A stretch of DNA of 64,000 bases from Acidimicrobiales bacterium (GCA_035630295.1 DASQKY010000043.1:1-64000); one strand, 5' to 3'. Numbered from the stretch's first letter, positions 41,828-55,906 are shown. Notes: a model not told the origin generated them from the sequence alone. Program-made: numbers and translations.

Positions 41828-44652
41828 CAGGTGTCCTTCTCGTCGACGGTCGGGGTCGGGGTCGGCGTCTGGCCGGCCTGCCGGCCGGAGTGGAACCGGG
41901 ACAGCATGGAGCGGACCTCGTCGGGCGATCGGCTCGACGTGGTGGCCCCACCCCGGCCGCCGTCGCCTCCGGGCACCGCCCGGTCGCCGCCGGCCCGGCG
42001 GGGCACGCGCCGGACCAGCCCGGCCGCCGTCACCTCGGGCGAGGCCGGCAGGACGGGCGCCGGGGCGGGCCCGGTGGCGGCGGGCGGGCCGTCGTCGGCC
42101 CGGACGGCCAGCGGGGCCGGGCCGGAGCCGCCGATGGGGCTGGCGCCGAAGAGGGGGGCCGAGTCGGGCCGAGCGGCGGCCGGGGGGGCGACCAGGCCGG
42201 CGGGCAGCGGCTCGGGGGCGCTGGCCGGGGGGGCCACGTGGGCCACCGGCGCCGCGGCCACGGGGGCGCGGGGCGGGACGGGAGCGGGACGGGGGGCCGG
42301 GGCCGCGGGGGGCACGCCGTCGACCGGCAGCGGGGCCGCGGGGGGCACGCCGTCGGCCGGGAGCGGGGCGGCGGGCGAGGCCCCGGCCCGGGCCGCCGGT
42401 CGGCGGGTGGGCAGGGCGCCCGGGGTCGCGGCCCCGGCCGGGACGTGGGGCACCGGGCCGGTGGGGCCCGTGGGGCCGGCGGGCGTGCGGCGGGCCAGGG
42501 GCGCCACCTCGGCGCCGGCGGCCACCTGGTCGAGGCCGTCGGCCAGGGCCCGGCCGGTGGGCACCGCCTCCTCCAGCGTGGCCGGCGCGCCGGGCGCCAG
42601 GGCGGGTTCCGGGGTGGCGGCCGGCGCCGGGGGCTCCTCCGGTTCGAGGTCGGCTCCGGGGCCGCCCAGCACCAGCGGGGGCAGGATCGAGGACACGGCC
42701 CCCTCCGCGGGGACGGGCTCGGCCCGGTCACCGTCGGAGGGCGGGCCGGCCACCAGGATGGAGGCCGGCACCAGGATCACCGCGCTCACGCCGCCGTTGG
42801 CCGCCGGGACCAGCCGCACGGTGACGCCGTGGCGGTCCGAGAGGCGGCTGACCACGATGAAGCCCAGGCTGCGGGACAGGGCCAGGCCGAGCAGCGGGGG
42901 GCGGGCCAGCAGGTCGTTGGCCTCGGCCATCTGCTCCGGGGACATGCCGATGCCGGAGTCGGTGACCGAGAGGGTGTAGCCCTCGCCGCCCCGGTGGCCG
43001 ACCACCTCGACCCGGGCCTCCGGCGGTGAGAACTGGGTGGCGTTCTCCATCAGCTCGGAGAGCAGGTGGGCCAGGTCGGCGGCGGCGTTGGAGGCCACGT
43101 CGGCCTGGTCGAGGTCGAGCAGGTCGACGCGGGCGAAGTGCTCGATCTCGCCCACCGCGGCCAGGACCACCTTGGTCAGGGGCACGGGCTGGCCCCGCCG
43201 GCGGTTGGGCTCGGCCCCGGCCAGCACCAGCAGCGACTCGGCGTTGCGGCGCATGCGGGTGGCCATGTGGTCCAGCTTGAACAGGTGCTCCAGCTGGTCG
43301 GGGTCCTCCTCCTGGGCCTCCAGGTCGTCGATGTACTCGAGCTGGCGGTCGAGGAGGCCCTGGTTGCGGCGGGCCAGGTTCACGAACATGTCGCCGATGC
43401 CCTTGCGGAGCATGGTGGCCTGCTCGGTGGCCACCTCTACGGCCACCTCCTGGATGGCGTTGACCGAGGCGGTGAGGCGGGCCAGCTCGGCCCCGCCCTT
43501 GACCTCCAGCTGGTCGATGCCGGTGCGGAGGTGCTCGAGGTCGGTCTCGGCCGGGTTGGTCATGCCCTCGACCAGCTTGGGGAGCTGCTCGGTGGCCACC
43601 CGGTCGACGGCGGTGGTGAGGTGGCGGACGGGCCGGGCGATGGAGGAGGCCACCACCACGGCGAGGCCCAGGGCCAGCAGCACGGCGGCCAGGGCGCCGG
43701 CCATGTACAGGCGGGCCGAGTCCTCGGCCTCGGCCACCCGGTCCTCGGCCGCGTCCAGGCCCAGGGCGGCCTCCGACAGGGAGATGTCCCGGAGCTGGCC
43801 CAGCGTGGCGGTCACGGCCCGGGTCCAGCGCTCGGGCGGGATCTCCATCTCGAGGGCCCGCTCCGGCAGGTCGTGGACGATCTCCACCTGGTCGGCGAAG
43901 TAGGACAGGTCGTCGCCGGCCATCTGGTTGCGCAGGCGGGCCCGGGTGGAGGCGCCGGACTCGGAGCCCACCACGGCCAGCTGCACCTCGCTGCTCTCGA
44001 CGGCCTGGTCGAACAGGGCCTTGAGGTCGATCCCGGCCGCCGCCGGCGGGAAGCCGCCGGCCTCGACCGCCCCGGCCAGCAGGGCGCCGGTGCGGGCCCG
44101 CCACGACGAGTACTCGCCCAGGGCGATGACGCTCTGGGCCCCCTCGGACAGCGACGAGTCGTCGATGGCCGAGGCCAGCCGGTCCCCCACCTGGGGCAGT
44201 GAGGCCTCGATCTGGCGGTAGAGCTCCATGGCCCACTGCCACTCCAGGCTCCGGGAGTCGACCTGGCCCCGCAGGGTGTCGTCGGAGAACTGCATCTGCC
44301 GCAGGGCGGCGCGGGCGCCGGGCACGGCCCCCTCGTCGGCGGCGAGGCGGTCGACGGCCCGGGTCAGGCTGGCGGCGGCCCGGTCGGTGCGGGCCCGCTG
44401 GGCCTTCAGGCCGGCCCGGCCCCGCTCGCCGTCGGAGGCCACGAAGGTCACGCTGTAGAGCGACTCGCGCTGCAGCTCGTACTGGAGGAGCTGGGTGGCG
44501 GCGATGGCCTCCAGGCGGCGGACGTCGGCCCGGGTGTCGCTGGCCTCGGCCCGGCGCTGGACGAAGCCCACCGCGGCCAGGGCCAGGATGACGGCCAGCG
44601 GGGCGGCCACGATGGCGATGAGCTTGCTGCGGATGCTGATCCGGTCGAACAC
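41827..44652 (-). CDS. Conservon sensor histidine kinase (CvnA-type, NIT-HAMP-HATPase)
   Basis: 941 residues. An N-terminal helix, an extracytoplasmic nitrate/nitrite-sensing-type (NIT) domain to about residue 300, a second helix, HAMP, then the dimerisation segment with DHMATRMRRNAESLLVLAG and a HATPase domain with ENATQFSPPEARV and DSGIGMSPEQ. The last 280 or so residues are a Pro/Ala-rich, probably disordered tail with a direct 11-residue repeat. GTG 44652 is chosen because VFDRISIRSKLIAIVAAP begins the first membrane segment. It heads the four-gene operon. Confidence 0.9.
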   Translation of the reverse strand: MFDRISIRSKLIAIVAAPLAVILALAAVGFVQRRAEASDTRADVRRLEAIAATQLLQYELQRESLYSVTFVASDGERGRAGLKAQRARTDRAAASLTRAVDRLAADEGAVPGARAALRQMQFSDDTLRGQVDSRSLEWQWAMELYRQIEASLPQVGDRLASAIDDSSLSEGAQSVIALGEYSSWRARTGALLAGAVEAGGFPPAAAGIDLKALFDQAVESSEVQLAVVGSESGASTRARLRNQMAGDDLSYFADQVEIVHDLPERALEMEIPPERWTRAVTATLGQLRDISLSEAALGLDAAEDRVAEAEDSARLYMAGALAAVLLALGLAVVVASSIARPVRHLTTAVDRVATEQLPKLVEGMTNPAETDLEHLRTGIDQLEVKGGAELARLTASVNAIQEVAVEVATEQATMLRKGIGDMFVNLARRNQGLLDRQLEYIDDLEAQEEDPDQLEHLFKLDHMATRMRRNAESLLVLAGAEPNRRRGQPVPLTKVVLAAVGEIEHFARVDLLDLDQADVASNAAADLAHLLSELMENATQFSPPEARVEVVGHRGGEGYTLSVTDSGIGMSPEQMAEANDLLARPPLLGLALSRSLGFIVVSRLSDRHGVTVRLVPAANGGVSAVILVPASILVAGPPSDGDRAEPVPAEGAVSSILPPLVLGGPGADLEPEEPPAPAATPEPALAPGAPATLEEAVPTGRALADGLDQVAAGAEVAPLARRTPAGPTGPTGPVPHVPAGAATPGALPTRRPAARAGASPAAPLPADGVPPAAPLPVDGVPPAAPAPRPAPVPPRAPVAAAPVAHVAPPASAPEPLPAGLVAPPAAARPDSAPLFGASPIGGSGPAPLAVRADDGPPAATGPAPAPVLPASPEVTAAGLVRRVPRRAGGDRAVPGGDGGRGGATTSSRSPDEVRSMLSRFHSGRQAGQTPTPTPTVDEKDT
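42302..42367. repeat. 33-bp tandem repeat in kinase tail
   Basis: Two units (42302-42334, 42335-42367) encoding the 11-residue Pro/Ala-rich repeat DGVPPAAPLP with one or two changes. In-frame, part of the disordered tail. Confidence 0.6.
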
Positions 44653-44795
44653 AGGGCGGGTCCGTCCCGTCGGTGGTGGTGCGGCGTGTGGCGGCCGGTG
44701 TCGGCCGACCCCGGGTGAGGTCTCGGCCCCTGTCGGCCGGTGCCGGCCGGATTCAAGCGTTCGGGGCCGGGCGCACCCGCGGCCCGTCGCCACGA

Positions 44796-44801
44796 TCTAC
44801 G
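44796..44801 (+). promoter_or_regulatory. Putative -10 box (TACGCT) of the RDD gene
   Basis: TACGCT about 29 bases before ATG 44830; leader contains a strong AGGAGG at 44817-44822. Confidence 0.45.
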
Positions 44802-44829
44802 CTCGCCGCCGATCCCAGGAGGTCCCACC

Positions 44830-45342
44830 ATGTCCAACCTGCCCCCACCCCCTCCCCCGGGCGGAGGGTTCCCACCCCCGGCCGGCGGCCCCCCGCCCGG
44901 CGTCCCCGGCCCCCTGGCCGAGTGGCAGGACCGCCTCCTCTCCGGGGTGATCGACTTCTTCGGGCCGTGGCTCCTCGGTTGGCTCATCAGCACGGTCGGC
45001 GGCGGCATCAACCCGTTCTCCCGCACCGACCTGGGCGGCCTCTACTGGCTCGGGTCCCTGATCCAGCTGGCCGCCGTGGGCTGGGCCCTCTACAACGGCT
45101 ACCTGGCCGGGCAGACGGGCCAGAGCATCGGCATGAAGCAGTCCGGCCTGCGCCTGGTGGGCGAGCAGACCGGCCAGCCCATAGGCGGCAACCAGGGCCT
45201 GGTCCGCAACCTGCTCTTCGTCGTGAGCGGGTGCTGCTGCGGCATCGTCGGCCTGGTCGACAACCTGTTCCCGCTGTGGGACGCCAAGAAGCAGACCCTG
45301 CGGGACAAGATCGCCAAGTCGGTGGTCGTCAAGTCGGCCTGA
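44830..45342 (+). CDS. RDD-family membrane protein
   Basis: 170 residues. A Pro/Gly-rich cytoplasmic N-terminus of about 35 residues is followed by RDD-type helices: QDRLLSGVIDFFGPWLLGWL, YWLGSLIQLAAVGWALYNGY and a final NLLFVVSGCCCGIVGLVDNL. The Arg-Asp-to-Asp pattern is partly kept. RDD proteins are poorly understood; some move ions. ATG 44830 has AGGAGG 7 bases upstream. Converges on gltD. Confidence 0.82.
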   Translation: MSNLPPPPPPGGGFPPPAGGPPPGVPGPLAEWQDRLLSGVIDFFGPWLLGWLISTVGGGINPFSRTDLGGLYWLGSLIQLAAVGWALYNGYLAGQTGQSIGMKQSGLRLVGEQTGQPIGGNQGLVRNLLFVVSGCCCGIVGLVDNLFPLWDAKKQTLRDKIAKSVVVKSA

Positions 45343-45361
45343 TCGCCGGCTCGCGCTGACC

Positions 45362-45389
45362 GGAGCCCCCGCCGCCGGGCGGGGGCTCC
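45362..45389. terminator. Bidirectional hairpin terminator between RDD and gltD
   Basis: Perfect 12-bp stem (45362-45373 with 45378-45389) and GCCG loop, centred in the 60-base gap between two convergent genes. It lacks a T run but is by far the strongest hairpin nearby. Confidence 0.7.
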
Positions 45390-45402
45390 GTCGCGTCCGG
45401 GT

Positions 45403-46854
45403 TCAGCGCAGGGGCGCGTCGCTGGGGACCACGGGGGCGGGCAGGAGGGTCTCGCCCACCAGGTGGCGGTCGACCGCTGCCGCGCAGGCCCGGCCCTCGG
45501 CGATGGCCCACACGATCAGGCTCTGGCCCCGGCCCATGTCGCCGGCCACGAACACGCCGTCCACGTTGGTGGCCCAGCCCTGGTCGCGGGCCACGTTGCT
45601 GCGGGCGTCGAGGTCGACGCCCAGCTCGTCGAGGAGCGGCCCCTTGTCCGGGCCGGTGAAGCCCATGGCCAGCAGGACCAGGTCGGCCTCCAACTCGACG
45701 TCGGTGCCCTCCACCTCCTGGAACCGGCCGTCGACCATCTCCACCTCGTGGAAGCGCAGGGCCCGCACCCGGCCCTCGGCGTCGCCCAGGAACTCCTCGG
45801 TGTTGACCGAGAAGACCCGCTCGCCGCCCTCCTCGTGGGCCGAGGACGTGCGGTACATCAACGGCCAGGTGGGCCAGGGGGTGGCCACGGCCCGCTGGTC
45901 GGGCGGCCGGGGCATGATCTCGAACTGGTGGATGGCCGCCGCCCCCTGGCGGTGGGAGGTGCCCAGGCAGTCGGCCCCGGTGTCACCGCCGCCGATGATG
46001 ACCACCTTGCGGCCCCGGGCCGAGATGGCCGAGGTGAAGGTGTCGCCCTCCTGCACCCGGTTGGCCAGGGGCAGGAACTCCATGGCCTGGTGGATGCCCT
46101 GGAGGTCGCGGCCGGGGATGGGCAGGTCGCGGGCCTGGGTGGCCCCGCCGGCCAGGACGACGGCGTCGAACTGCTGGCGCAGGTCGGCCGCGGTGACGTC
46201 GGTGCCCACGTCCACGCCGGCCCGGAAGGTGGTGCCCTCCTGGCGCATCTGGTCGAGGCGCCGGTCCAGGTGGCGCTTCTCCATCTTGAACTCGGGGATG
46301 CCGTAGCGGAGGAGGCCGCCGATGCGGTCGGCCCGCTCGAACACGGTGACCTGGTGGCCGGCCCGGGTGAGCTGCTGGGCGGCGGCCAGCCCGGCTGGGC
46401 CGGAGCCGACCACGGCCACGGCCTTGCCCGTGGGCGCCGAGGGCCGGACCGGGGTGACCCAGCCCTGGTCCCAGGCGTGGTCGATGATCGAGACCTCGAC
46501 CTGCTTGATGGTGACCGGGTCCTGGTTGATGCCCAGCACGCAGGCCGCCTCGCACGGGGCGGGGCACAGCCGGCCGGTGAACTCCGGGAAGTTGTTGGTG
46601 GCGTGGAGGCGGTCGATGGCCTCGCGCCAGCGGTCCCGGTAGATCAGGTCGTTCCAGTCCGGGATCAGGTTGCCGAGGGGGCAGCCCTGGTGGCAGAACG
46701 GGATGCCGCAGTCCATGCACCGGCTGGCCTGGCTCTGGAGGTGGTCGTCGGGGAACGGCTCGTAGACCTCCTTCCAGTCCCGGAGGCGGACCGGGACCGG
46801 CCGGCGGGTGGGCAGCTCGCGGCCGTGCTTCAGGAACCCCTGCGTGTCTCCCAT
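45403..46854 (-). CDS. gltD: Glutamate synthase small subunit
   Basis: 483 residues. GltD takes electrons from NADPH and passes them by Fe-S clusters to GltB. Cysteines of the two 4Fe-4S clusters are in [14 protein letters not shown] and [15 protein letters not shown]-binding [15 protein letters not shown] and NADPH-binding [15 protein letters not shown] are present, as is [19 protein letters not shown] near the end. ATG 46854 lies 10 bases after the gltB stop, so the pair is one operon. Confidence 0.96.
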   Translation of the reverse strand: MGDTQGFLKHGRELPTRRPVPVRLRDWKEVYEPFPDDHLQSQASRCMDCGIPFCHQGCPLGNLIPDWNDLIYRDRWREAIDRLHATNNFPEFTGRLCPAPCEAACVLGINQDPVTIKQVEVSIIDHAWDQGWVTPVRPSAPTGKAVAVVGSGPAGLAAAQQLTRAGHQVTVFERADRIGGLLRYGIPEFKMEKRHLDRRLDQMRQEGTTFRAGVDVGTDVTAADLRQQFDAVVLAGGATQARDLPIPGRDLQGIHQAMEFLPLANRVQEGDTFTSAISARGRKVVIIGGGDTGADCLGTSHRQGAAAIHQFEIMPRPPDQRAVATPWPTWPLMYRTSSAHEEGGERVFSVNTEEFLGDAEGRVRALRFHEVEMVDGRFQEVEGTDVELEADLVLLAMGFTGPDKGPLLDELGVDLDARSNVARDQGWATNVDGVFVAGDMGRGQSLIVWAIAEGRACAAAVDRHLVGETLLPAPVVPSDAPLR

Positions 46855-46864
46855 GTCTCCGTCC

Positions 46865-51466
<4,602 letters not shown>

Positions 51467-51532
51467 GCGTCCCTTCCATCGTCAGATGGTGGTCGGGGGT
51501 ACCGGGACGTCGCTGGCCCGTGGGGTCCGACA

Positions 51533-51538
51533 ACTCTA
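51533..51538 (-). promoter_or_regulatory. Putative -10 box (TAGAGT) of gltBD
   Basis: Minus-strand TAGAGT about 66 bases before the gltB ATG. A TTGGAG lies 19 bases further upstream, a loose -35 match. Confidence 0.35.
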
Positions 51539-51606
51539 CCGGTCCGGCCCGGCCCCCCTCCAACGCGGTTTCCCGCTCCCGGCACCGTGTGCCAACCCCC
51601 GACCGA

Positions 51607-51640
51607 GCACGAAACCGCCCGATGTCCGGCCCATCCGTGC
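51607..51640. repeat. Imperfect hairpin/direct repeat A in gltB upstream region
   Basis: GCACG (51607-51611) pairs with CGTGC (51636-51640). The segment AGCACGAAAC and following CCCGA recur about 71 bases downstream, so the two hairpins form a repeated pair. Confidence 0.5.
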
Positions 51641-51677
51641 CGAGGATGACGAGGAGCCGGCGCCCACCCCGAACCCA

Positions 51678-51712
51678 GCACGAAACGACCCGACATGCGG
51701 GCACTTTCGTGC
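51678..51712. repeat. Hairpin repeat B in gltB upstream region
   Basis: Perfect GCACGAAA (51678-51685) and TTTCGTGC (51705-51712) inverted repeat. It abuts the nucleotidyltransferase -10 box at 51717, so it may be an operator for that gene. Confidence 0.55.
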
Positions 51713-51716
51713 CGGG

Positions 51717-51722
51717 TACGGT
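51717..51722 (+). promoter_or_regulatory. Putative -10 box (TACGGT), leaderless
   Basis: TACGGT 6 bases before ATG 51729. Confidence 0.45.
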
Positions 51723-51728
51723 CGGGGG

Positions 51729-52586
51729 ATGCCCGCTCCCCCGCTGTCGCTCGTGGTGCTGGCCGCCGGCATGGCCCGCCGCTTCGGGGCCCTGAAGCAG
51801 GTGGCCCCGGTGGGGCCGGGCGACGAGGCCCTGGCCGACCACACCATCGCCGACGCGGTGGCCGCCGGGGTCGAGCAGGTGGTGGTGGTGACCCGGCCCG
51901 AGGTCCGGGCCGAGGTGGTGGGCCACCTGGGCCGCCGGGCCCCCGCCCCCCTGGTCGTGGTCGACCAGCCCGGCCCGGCCCCCGGGCGCTCCCGGCCGTG
52001 GGGGGCGGCCGAGGCCGTCGCCCTGGCCCTGGCCGCCTGCCCCGGCCCGGCCGTGGTGGCCAACGCCGACGACCACTACGGCGCCGACGCCGTCGCCGCC
52101 CTGGTGAGCTGGCTGCGCTCCCCCGCCGCCGGCCCGGGGCGGGCCGCCCTCGTCACCTGGCCGCTGGCCGCCACGCTGTCGCCCCGCGGCCCGGTCACCC
52201 GGGCCGTGTGCCGCCTGGGCGACGACGGGTCCACCGTCACCGGCATGGTCGAGCACGAGGGCGTGGCCCGGACCGCCGACGGCGCCGTGGCCTCGACCCG
52301 GGGGGCCCTCGACCCCGACGCCCCGGCATCGATGAACCTGTGGGGCCTGCCCGCCGACCTGGGACCGGTCCTGGCCGGCCCGGTCGCCGCCTTCCGGTCC
52401 GACCACGCCGGGGAGCCCGACGCCGAGCTGCCCCTGCCCACCGCCCTGGACGCCCTGAGGGCGGCCGGGCGGCTCACCGTCGAGGCCCTGCCCGTGGGGA
52501 CCTCCTGGGTCGGCATCACCCACCCCGACGACCTGGTCCCGGCCCAGGCGGCCATGGCCCGGCTGGCCCCGGTCCCGGTCCGGTGA
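51729..52586 (+). CDS. Sugar nucleotidyltransferase-like protein
   Basis: 285 residues. LVVLAAGMARRFGALKQVAPVG is a nucleotidyltransferase start (G-x-G-x-R-x-x-K-like), and VVANADDHYGADAV holds the metal-binding Asp pair. It resembles enzymes that activate sugars, but substrate is unknown. The stop overlaps the M18 peptidase start as GTGA, so both are translated in one mRNA. Confidence 0.78.
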   Translation: MPAPPLSLVVLAAGMARRFGALKQVAPVGPGDEALADHTIADAVAAGVEQVVVVTRPEVRAEVVGHLGRRAPAPLVVVDQPGPAPGRSRPWGAAEAVALALAACPGPAVVANADDHYGADAVAALVSWLRSPAAGPGRAALVTWPLAATLSPRGPVTRAVCRLGDDGSTVTGMVEHEGVARTADGAVASTRGALDPDAPASMNLWGLPADLGPVLAGPVAAFRSDHAGEPDAELPLPTALDALRAAGRLTVEALPVGTSWVGITHPDDLVPAQAAMARLAPVPVR

Positions 52587-53866
52587 GCGCCGGCCCGTCC
52601 GTCGAGGACCTGCTGGCCTACCTCGACGCCTCCCCCACCCCGTACCACGCCGCGGCCGAGGCGGCCCGCCGGCTGGCCGCCGCCGGCTCGGTCGAGGTGG
52701 CCCTGGCCGGGCCGTGGACCGGGGCCCCGGCCCGGGGCCACATCCGGGCCGACGGGGCCCTGGTGGCCTGGATCCTGCCCGACGGCGGCCCACCGGCCCC
52801 GTCCCTCCGCTTGGTGGGGGCCCACACCGACAGCCCCGGCCTGCGGATCAAGCCCCGCCCCGACACCGGGGCCGCCGGGTGGCGCCAGCTCGGCGTCGAG
52901 GTCTACGGCGGCGCCCTGGTCAACTCCTGGCTCGACCGCGACCTGGGCCTGGCCGGCCGGGTGGCGGTGCGGAGCGACGACGGGTCGGTGGCCACCCACC
53001 TGGTCCGCGTCGACGAGCCGGTGCTGCGGGTGCCCCAGCTGGCCATCCACCTCGACCGGGAGCTCTCCACCCAGGGCCTGAAGCTCGACCGCCAGCGCCA
53101 CCTCACCCCGGTGTGGGGGGTGGGCACGCCCGAGCCGGGGGCCTTCCGGCGCGACCTGGCCAGCCGGCTGGACGTGGCCCCGGAGCGGATCGGGGGCTGG
53201 GACCTGATGGTCCACGACCTGACCCCCGCCGCGGTGGTGGGGACCGATCGGAGCCTGGTGGCCAGCGGCCGCCTCGACGACCTGTGCGCCTGCTGGGCCG
53301 GCCTGGTGGCCCTGGCCGGGATCGAGCCCGAGGGCGACCGGGCCGCGGTGCTGGTGCTGTTCGACCACGAGGAGGTGGGCAGCACCTCGACCCGGGGGGC
53401 CGGCGGGCCCCTGCTGGCCGACGTGCTGGAGCGGTTGGTGGCGGCCCGGGGCGGCACCCGGTCCGACCTCCTGGCCGCCCTCCCCGCCTCCGCCCTGGCC
53501 TCGGCCGACATGGCGCACGCCACCCACCCCAACCACGCCGAGCGCCACGAGCCGGGCCACTGGGTGGCGGTGGACGGCGGCCCGGTGGTCAAGGTCAACG
53601 CCAACCAGCGCTACGCCACCGAGCCGGCCACCCAGGCCGCCTTCGAGGCCGCCTGTGACCGGGCCGGCGTGCCGTTCCAGTACTTCGTGGGCCACAACGA
53701 GGTCCCCTGCGGCTCCACCATCGGTCCCCTGGCCGCCGCCGGCCTGGGCCTGCCGACGGTGGACGTGGGCGTGGCCCAGCTGGCCATGCACTCGGCCCGG
53801 GAGCTGTGCGGCCGGGAGGACCCGCTCCGCATGGCCGCCGCCCTGGGCCAGTGGTTCCTCGGGTGA
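52583..53866 (+). CDS. M18-family aminopeptidase
   Basis: 427 residues. Zinc aminopeptidase for acidic or hydrophobic N-termini. Metal and active residues are in LVGAHTDSPGL, ASGRLDDLCACW, LFDHEEVGSTSTRG and SADMAHATHPN, and the final VPFQYFVGHNEVPCGSTIGP motif is family-typical. Start is GTG 52583, overlapping the previous gene. It is a dodecameric cytosolic enzyme family (family knowledge). Confidence 0.93.
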   Translation: MSAGPSVEDLLAYLDASPTPYHAAAEAARRLAAAGSVEVALAGPWTGAPARGHIRADGALVAWILPDGGPPAPSLRLVGAHTDSPGLRIKPRPDTGAAGWRQLGVEVYGGALVNSWLDRDLGLAGRVAVRSDDGSVATHLVRVDEPVLRVPQLAIHLDRELSTQGLKLDRQRHLTPVWGVGTPEPGAFRRDLASRLDVAPERIGGWDLMVHDLTPAAVVGTDRSLVASGRLDDLCACWAGLVALAGIEPEGDRAAVLVLFDHEEVGSTSTRGAGGPLLADVLERLVAARGGTRSDLLAALPASALASADMAHATHPNHAERHEPGHWVAVDGGPVVKVNANQRYATEPATQAAFEAACDRAGVPFQYFVGHNEVPCGSTIGPLAAAGLGLPTVDVGVAQLAMHSARELCGREDPLRMAAALGQWFLG

Positions 53867-53892
53867 GCCCCGGCGCCGGCGTCTCGGGCCGG

Positions 53893-53898
53893 TAGGGC
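53893..53898 (+). promoter_or_regulatory. Putative -10 box (TAGGGC), leaderless
   Basis: TAGGGC 6 bases before GTG 53905; the last base departs from the TAnnnT pattern. Confidence 0.3.
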
Positions 53899-53904
53899 GC
53901 ACCG

Positions 53905-54477
53905 GTGGACCGGGAGGAGGCGGCGCGGCTGCTGGGCGTGGCCCCCTCGGCCACCCCGGAGGAGGCCCGCGTCGCCTTCCGGGCCCTGATCCGGGCCCGC
54001 CACCCCGACCGGGCCGGCACCGGGGCCACCGCCGACGCCGCCCGCCTCATCGAGGCCCACCGGGTCCTGCGCACCGGGCCGGCCCCGGGCTCTCGGCCGG
54101 GCCCGCCCCCGCCGGAGGGCCGGCGGGACGAAGGTCGACCCGGGACCGCCCGCACCCCGGTCGACACCAGGGTGGACGGCGACGCCCTGCTGGTCGACGC
54201 GGAGCCGGCCACCGTCATGGCCCGCCTGGTGGAGGCCGGGCACGCCCTGGGCGAGATCACCTACCTGGACCGGTCGTCGGGCTTCGTGGAGCTGCTGCTC
54301 CTGGTCCAGGACGAGGGCGACCCGGCCCCCGCCGCGGTGTCGCTGGTGGCCTCGCTCCAGCGTCGCCAGGACGCGGTGGAGGTGTTCTGCACCGTCGAGC
54401 GCCTCGACGGCCACCCCGCGCCCCCCGTCGCCCCCCTGGTGGCCGCCCTGGCCGCCGAGATGGCCGGCCCGGCCTGA
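53905..54477 (+). CDS. Small J-domain protein
   Basis: 190 residues. The first 55 residues form a J-domain (EEAARLLGVAPSATPEEARVAFRALIRARHPDRAG) with the HPD motif that stimulates DnaK. A Pro/Gly/Arg-rich linker follows, then an alpha/beta domain of about 110 residues (VDGDALLVDAEPATVMARLVEAG and following) with no known match. No zinc finger, so not a standard DnaJ. Confidence 0.8.
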   Translation: MDREEAARLLGVAPSATPEEARVAFRALIRARHPDRAGTGATADAARLIEAHRVLRTGPAPGSRPGPPPPEGRRDEGRPGTARTPVDTRVDGDALLVDAEPATVMARLVEAGHALGEITYLDRSSGFVELLLLVQDEGDPAPAAVSLVASLQRRQDAVEVFCTVERLDGHPAPPVAPLVAALAAEMAGPA

Positions 54478-54495
54478 ACGGCACCGGGCCGGTGG

Positions 54496-55770
54496 TCAGC
54501 GGGGTGGCGCGGTGCCGCCCTGCTCGGGGGGCAGGAAGTTGCGGGGGTTCACGGGGATGCCCCGGAGGCGGGTCTCGAAGTGGATGTGGGGGCCGGTCGA
54601 GAGGCCGGTGCTGCCCACCTTGGCCAGCTCGTCGCCCTGGGCCACCCGGTCGCCCACCGCCACCGAGATCGACGAGTTGTGGGCGTACACGGTGCCCAGC
54701 GAGCTCCCGTGGGCCACCACCACCGTGAGCCCGTAGCCGCCTCGCTCGCTGGCCAGCAGCACCACCCCGTCGGCCGCGGCCCGGACCGGGGAGCCGTTGG
54801 GGGCGTCGATGTCGCACCCGGCGTGGAGGCGGGTGAGGTTGAGGATGGGGTGGGCCCGTTGGCCGAACTCCGACACGATGGCCGAGCCCGGTGACGGGCT
54901 GGCCACGTCCACCGCGCCGGGCTGCCAGTCGGGGTCCCCGGCCTGGTAGGCGGCCAGGAGCTGGGCCACCCCGTCGGCCGCCTTGTCCAGGCTGACGATG
55001 CGGGCCTCGATCGACACCTTGCGGGCCCGGATGTCGCTGAGCAGGAGCCCCTGGAGGGCCTGCTCGTCGACGGCCTCGCCGGTGAGGCGGGCCTGCTCGG
55101 CCAGGGCGTCGGTGGCCGCGGCCCGGAGCCGGTCGACGTCGTCGCGGCGGGTCTGGGAGCGCCGGCGGGCCCCGGTGGCCTGCCGGGACCGCGCGTCGGC
55201 CTCCCGCCGGGCGGCCACCAGCTCGTCGACCAGGGCCTTCTGCTGGTCGCTGATGCTCTCCCGGTAGCCGCGCCGGGCCACCGCCCCGTCGTCGCCGTCG
55301 AGCACGGCCAGGAAGGTGGCCAGCGACGTGGCCCCGCCCTCGCCCATGTAGGACTCCACGGCGTGGGCCCGCAGGCGTCCCTCGGCCACCGTCACCCGCT
55401 CCCGGGCCCGGTCCAGGGCCGCCTCGGCCCCCGTCTCGGCCTCGCGGTCGCGGGCCAGGGCGGCCTCGGCGTCGCGCAGGCCCTGCTCGGCCGCGGCCAC
55501 CGCCTCCTGGGCGGCCTGGACCTGCCCCAGCAACTCGGTGAGGCGCGCCGTGGCCTGGTCGTAGGCCACCAGGGTGTCGGCCTCGGCGCCGGCCAGGTCC
55601 TCGTACTGGCGGCGGAGGGCCTCGGCGTCCACGGGGCCGGGATCGCCGTCCTGGGCGCTGGTCGGGGTGGCCAGCACGGTGGCGGCCACGGCGGCCAGCG
55701 CGGCGAGCGCGGCCCACCCACGGTGGCGGCGAGGGCCGGTGCCGGTGGCGGGTGGTGTGGTTCTGCGCAT
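54496..55770 (-). CDS. M23-family peptidoglycan endopeptidase with coiled coil
   Basis: 424 residues. Signal peptide to about residue 39, then a long coiled coil (residues 45-270), then the lysostaphin-like M23 domain with Zn ligands in RLHAGCDIDAP and GPHIHFE. EnvC/NlpD-type proteins with this layout activate amidases or cleave peptidoglycan at division. ATG 55770 begins a basic n-region followed by a hydrophobic h-region. Convergent with the J-domain gene. Confidence 0.9.
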   Translation of the reverse strand: MRRTTPPATGTGPRRHRGWAALAALAAVAATVLATPTSAQDGDPGPVDAEALRRQYEDLAGAEADTLVAYDQATARLTELLGQVQAAQEAVAAAEQGLRDAEAALARDREAETGAEAALDRARERVTVAEGRLRAHAVESYMGEGGATSLATFLAVLDGDDGAVARRGYRESISDQQKALVDELVAARREADARSRQATGARRRSQTRRDDVDRLRAAATDALAEQARLTGEAVDEQALQGLLLSDIRARKVSIEARIVSLDKAADGVAQLLAAYQAGDPDWQPGAVDVASPSPGSAIVSEFGQRAHPILNLTRLHAGCDIDAPNGSPVRAAADGVVLLASERGGYGLTVVVAHGSSLGTVYAHNSSISVAVGDRVAQGDELAKVGSTGLSTGPHIHFETRLRGIPVNPRNFLPPEQGGTAPPR

Positions 55771-55799
55771 GGTCGAGACGTGCCCCCTACCGGTGCCGG

Positions 55800-55805
55800 A
55801 GTCTA
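55800..55805 (-). promoter_or_regulatory. Putative -10 box (TAGACT) of the M23 gene
   Basis: Minus-strand TAGACT about 30 bases before ATG 55770. Confidence 0.35.
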
Positions 55806-55866
55806 CGGCGGATGCCTTGTGGTGGGCTCACCACGGAGGGTGGCGGCGGGGCACACGGGCGTTGGG

Positions 55867-55872
55867 TACGGT
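55867..55872 (+). promoter_or_regulatory. Putative -10 box (TACGGT) of the GGDEF gene
   Basis: TACGGT 35 bases before GTG 55907. Confidence 0.35.
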
Positions 55873-55906
55873 GCGGCCAGGCTTCCCTCTCCCCCGGTCC
55901 TCGCCC

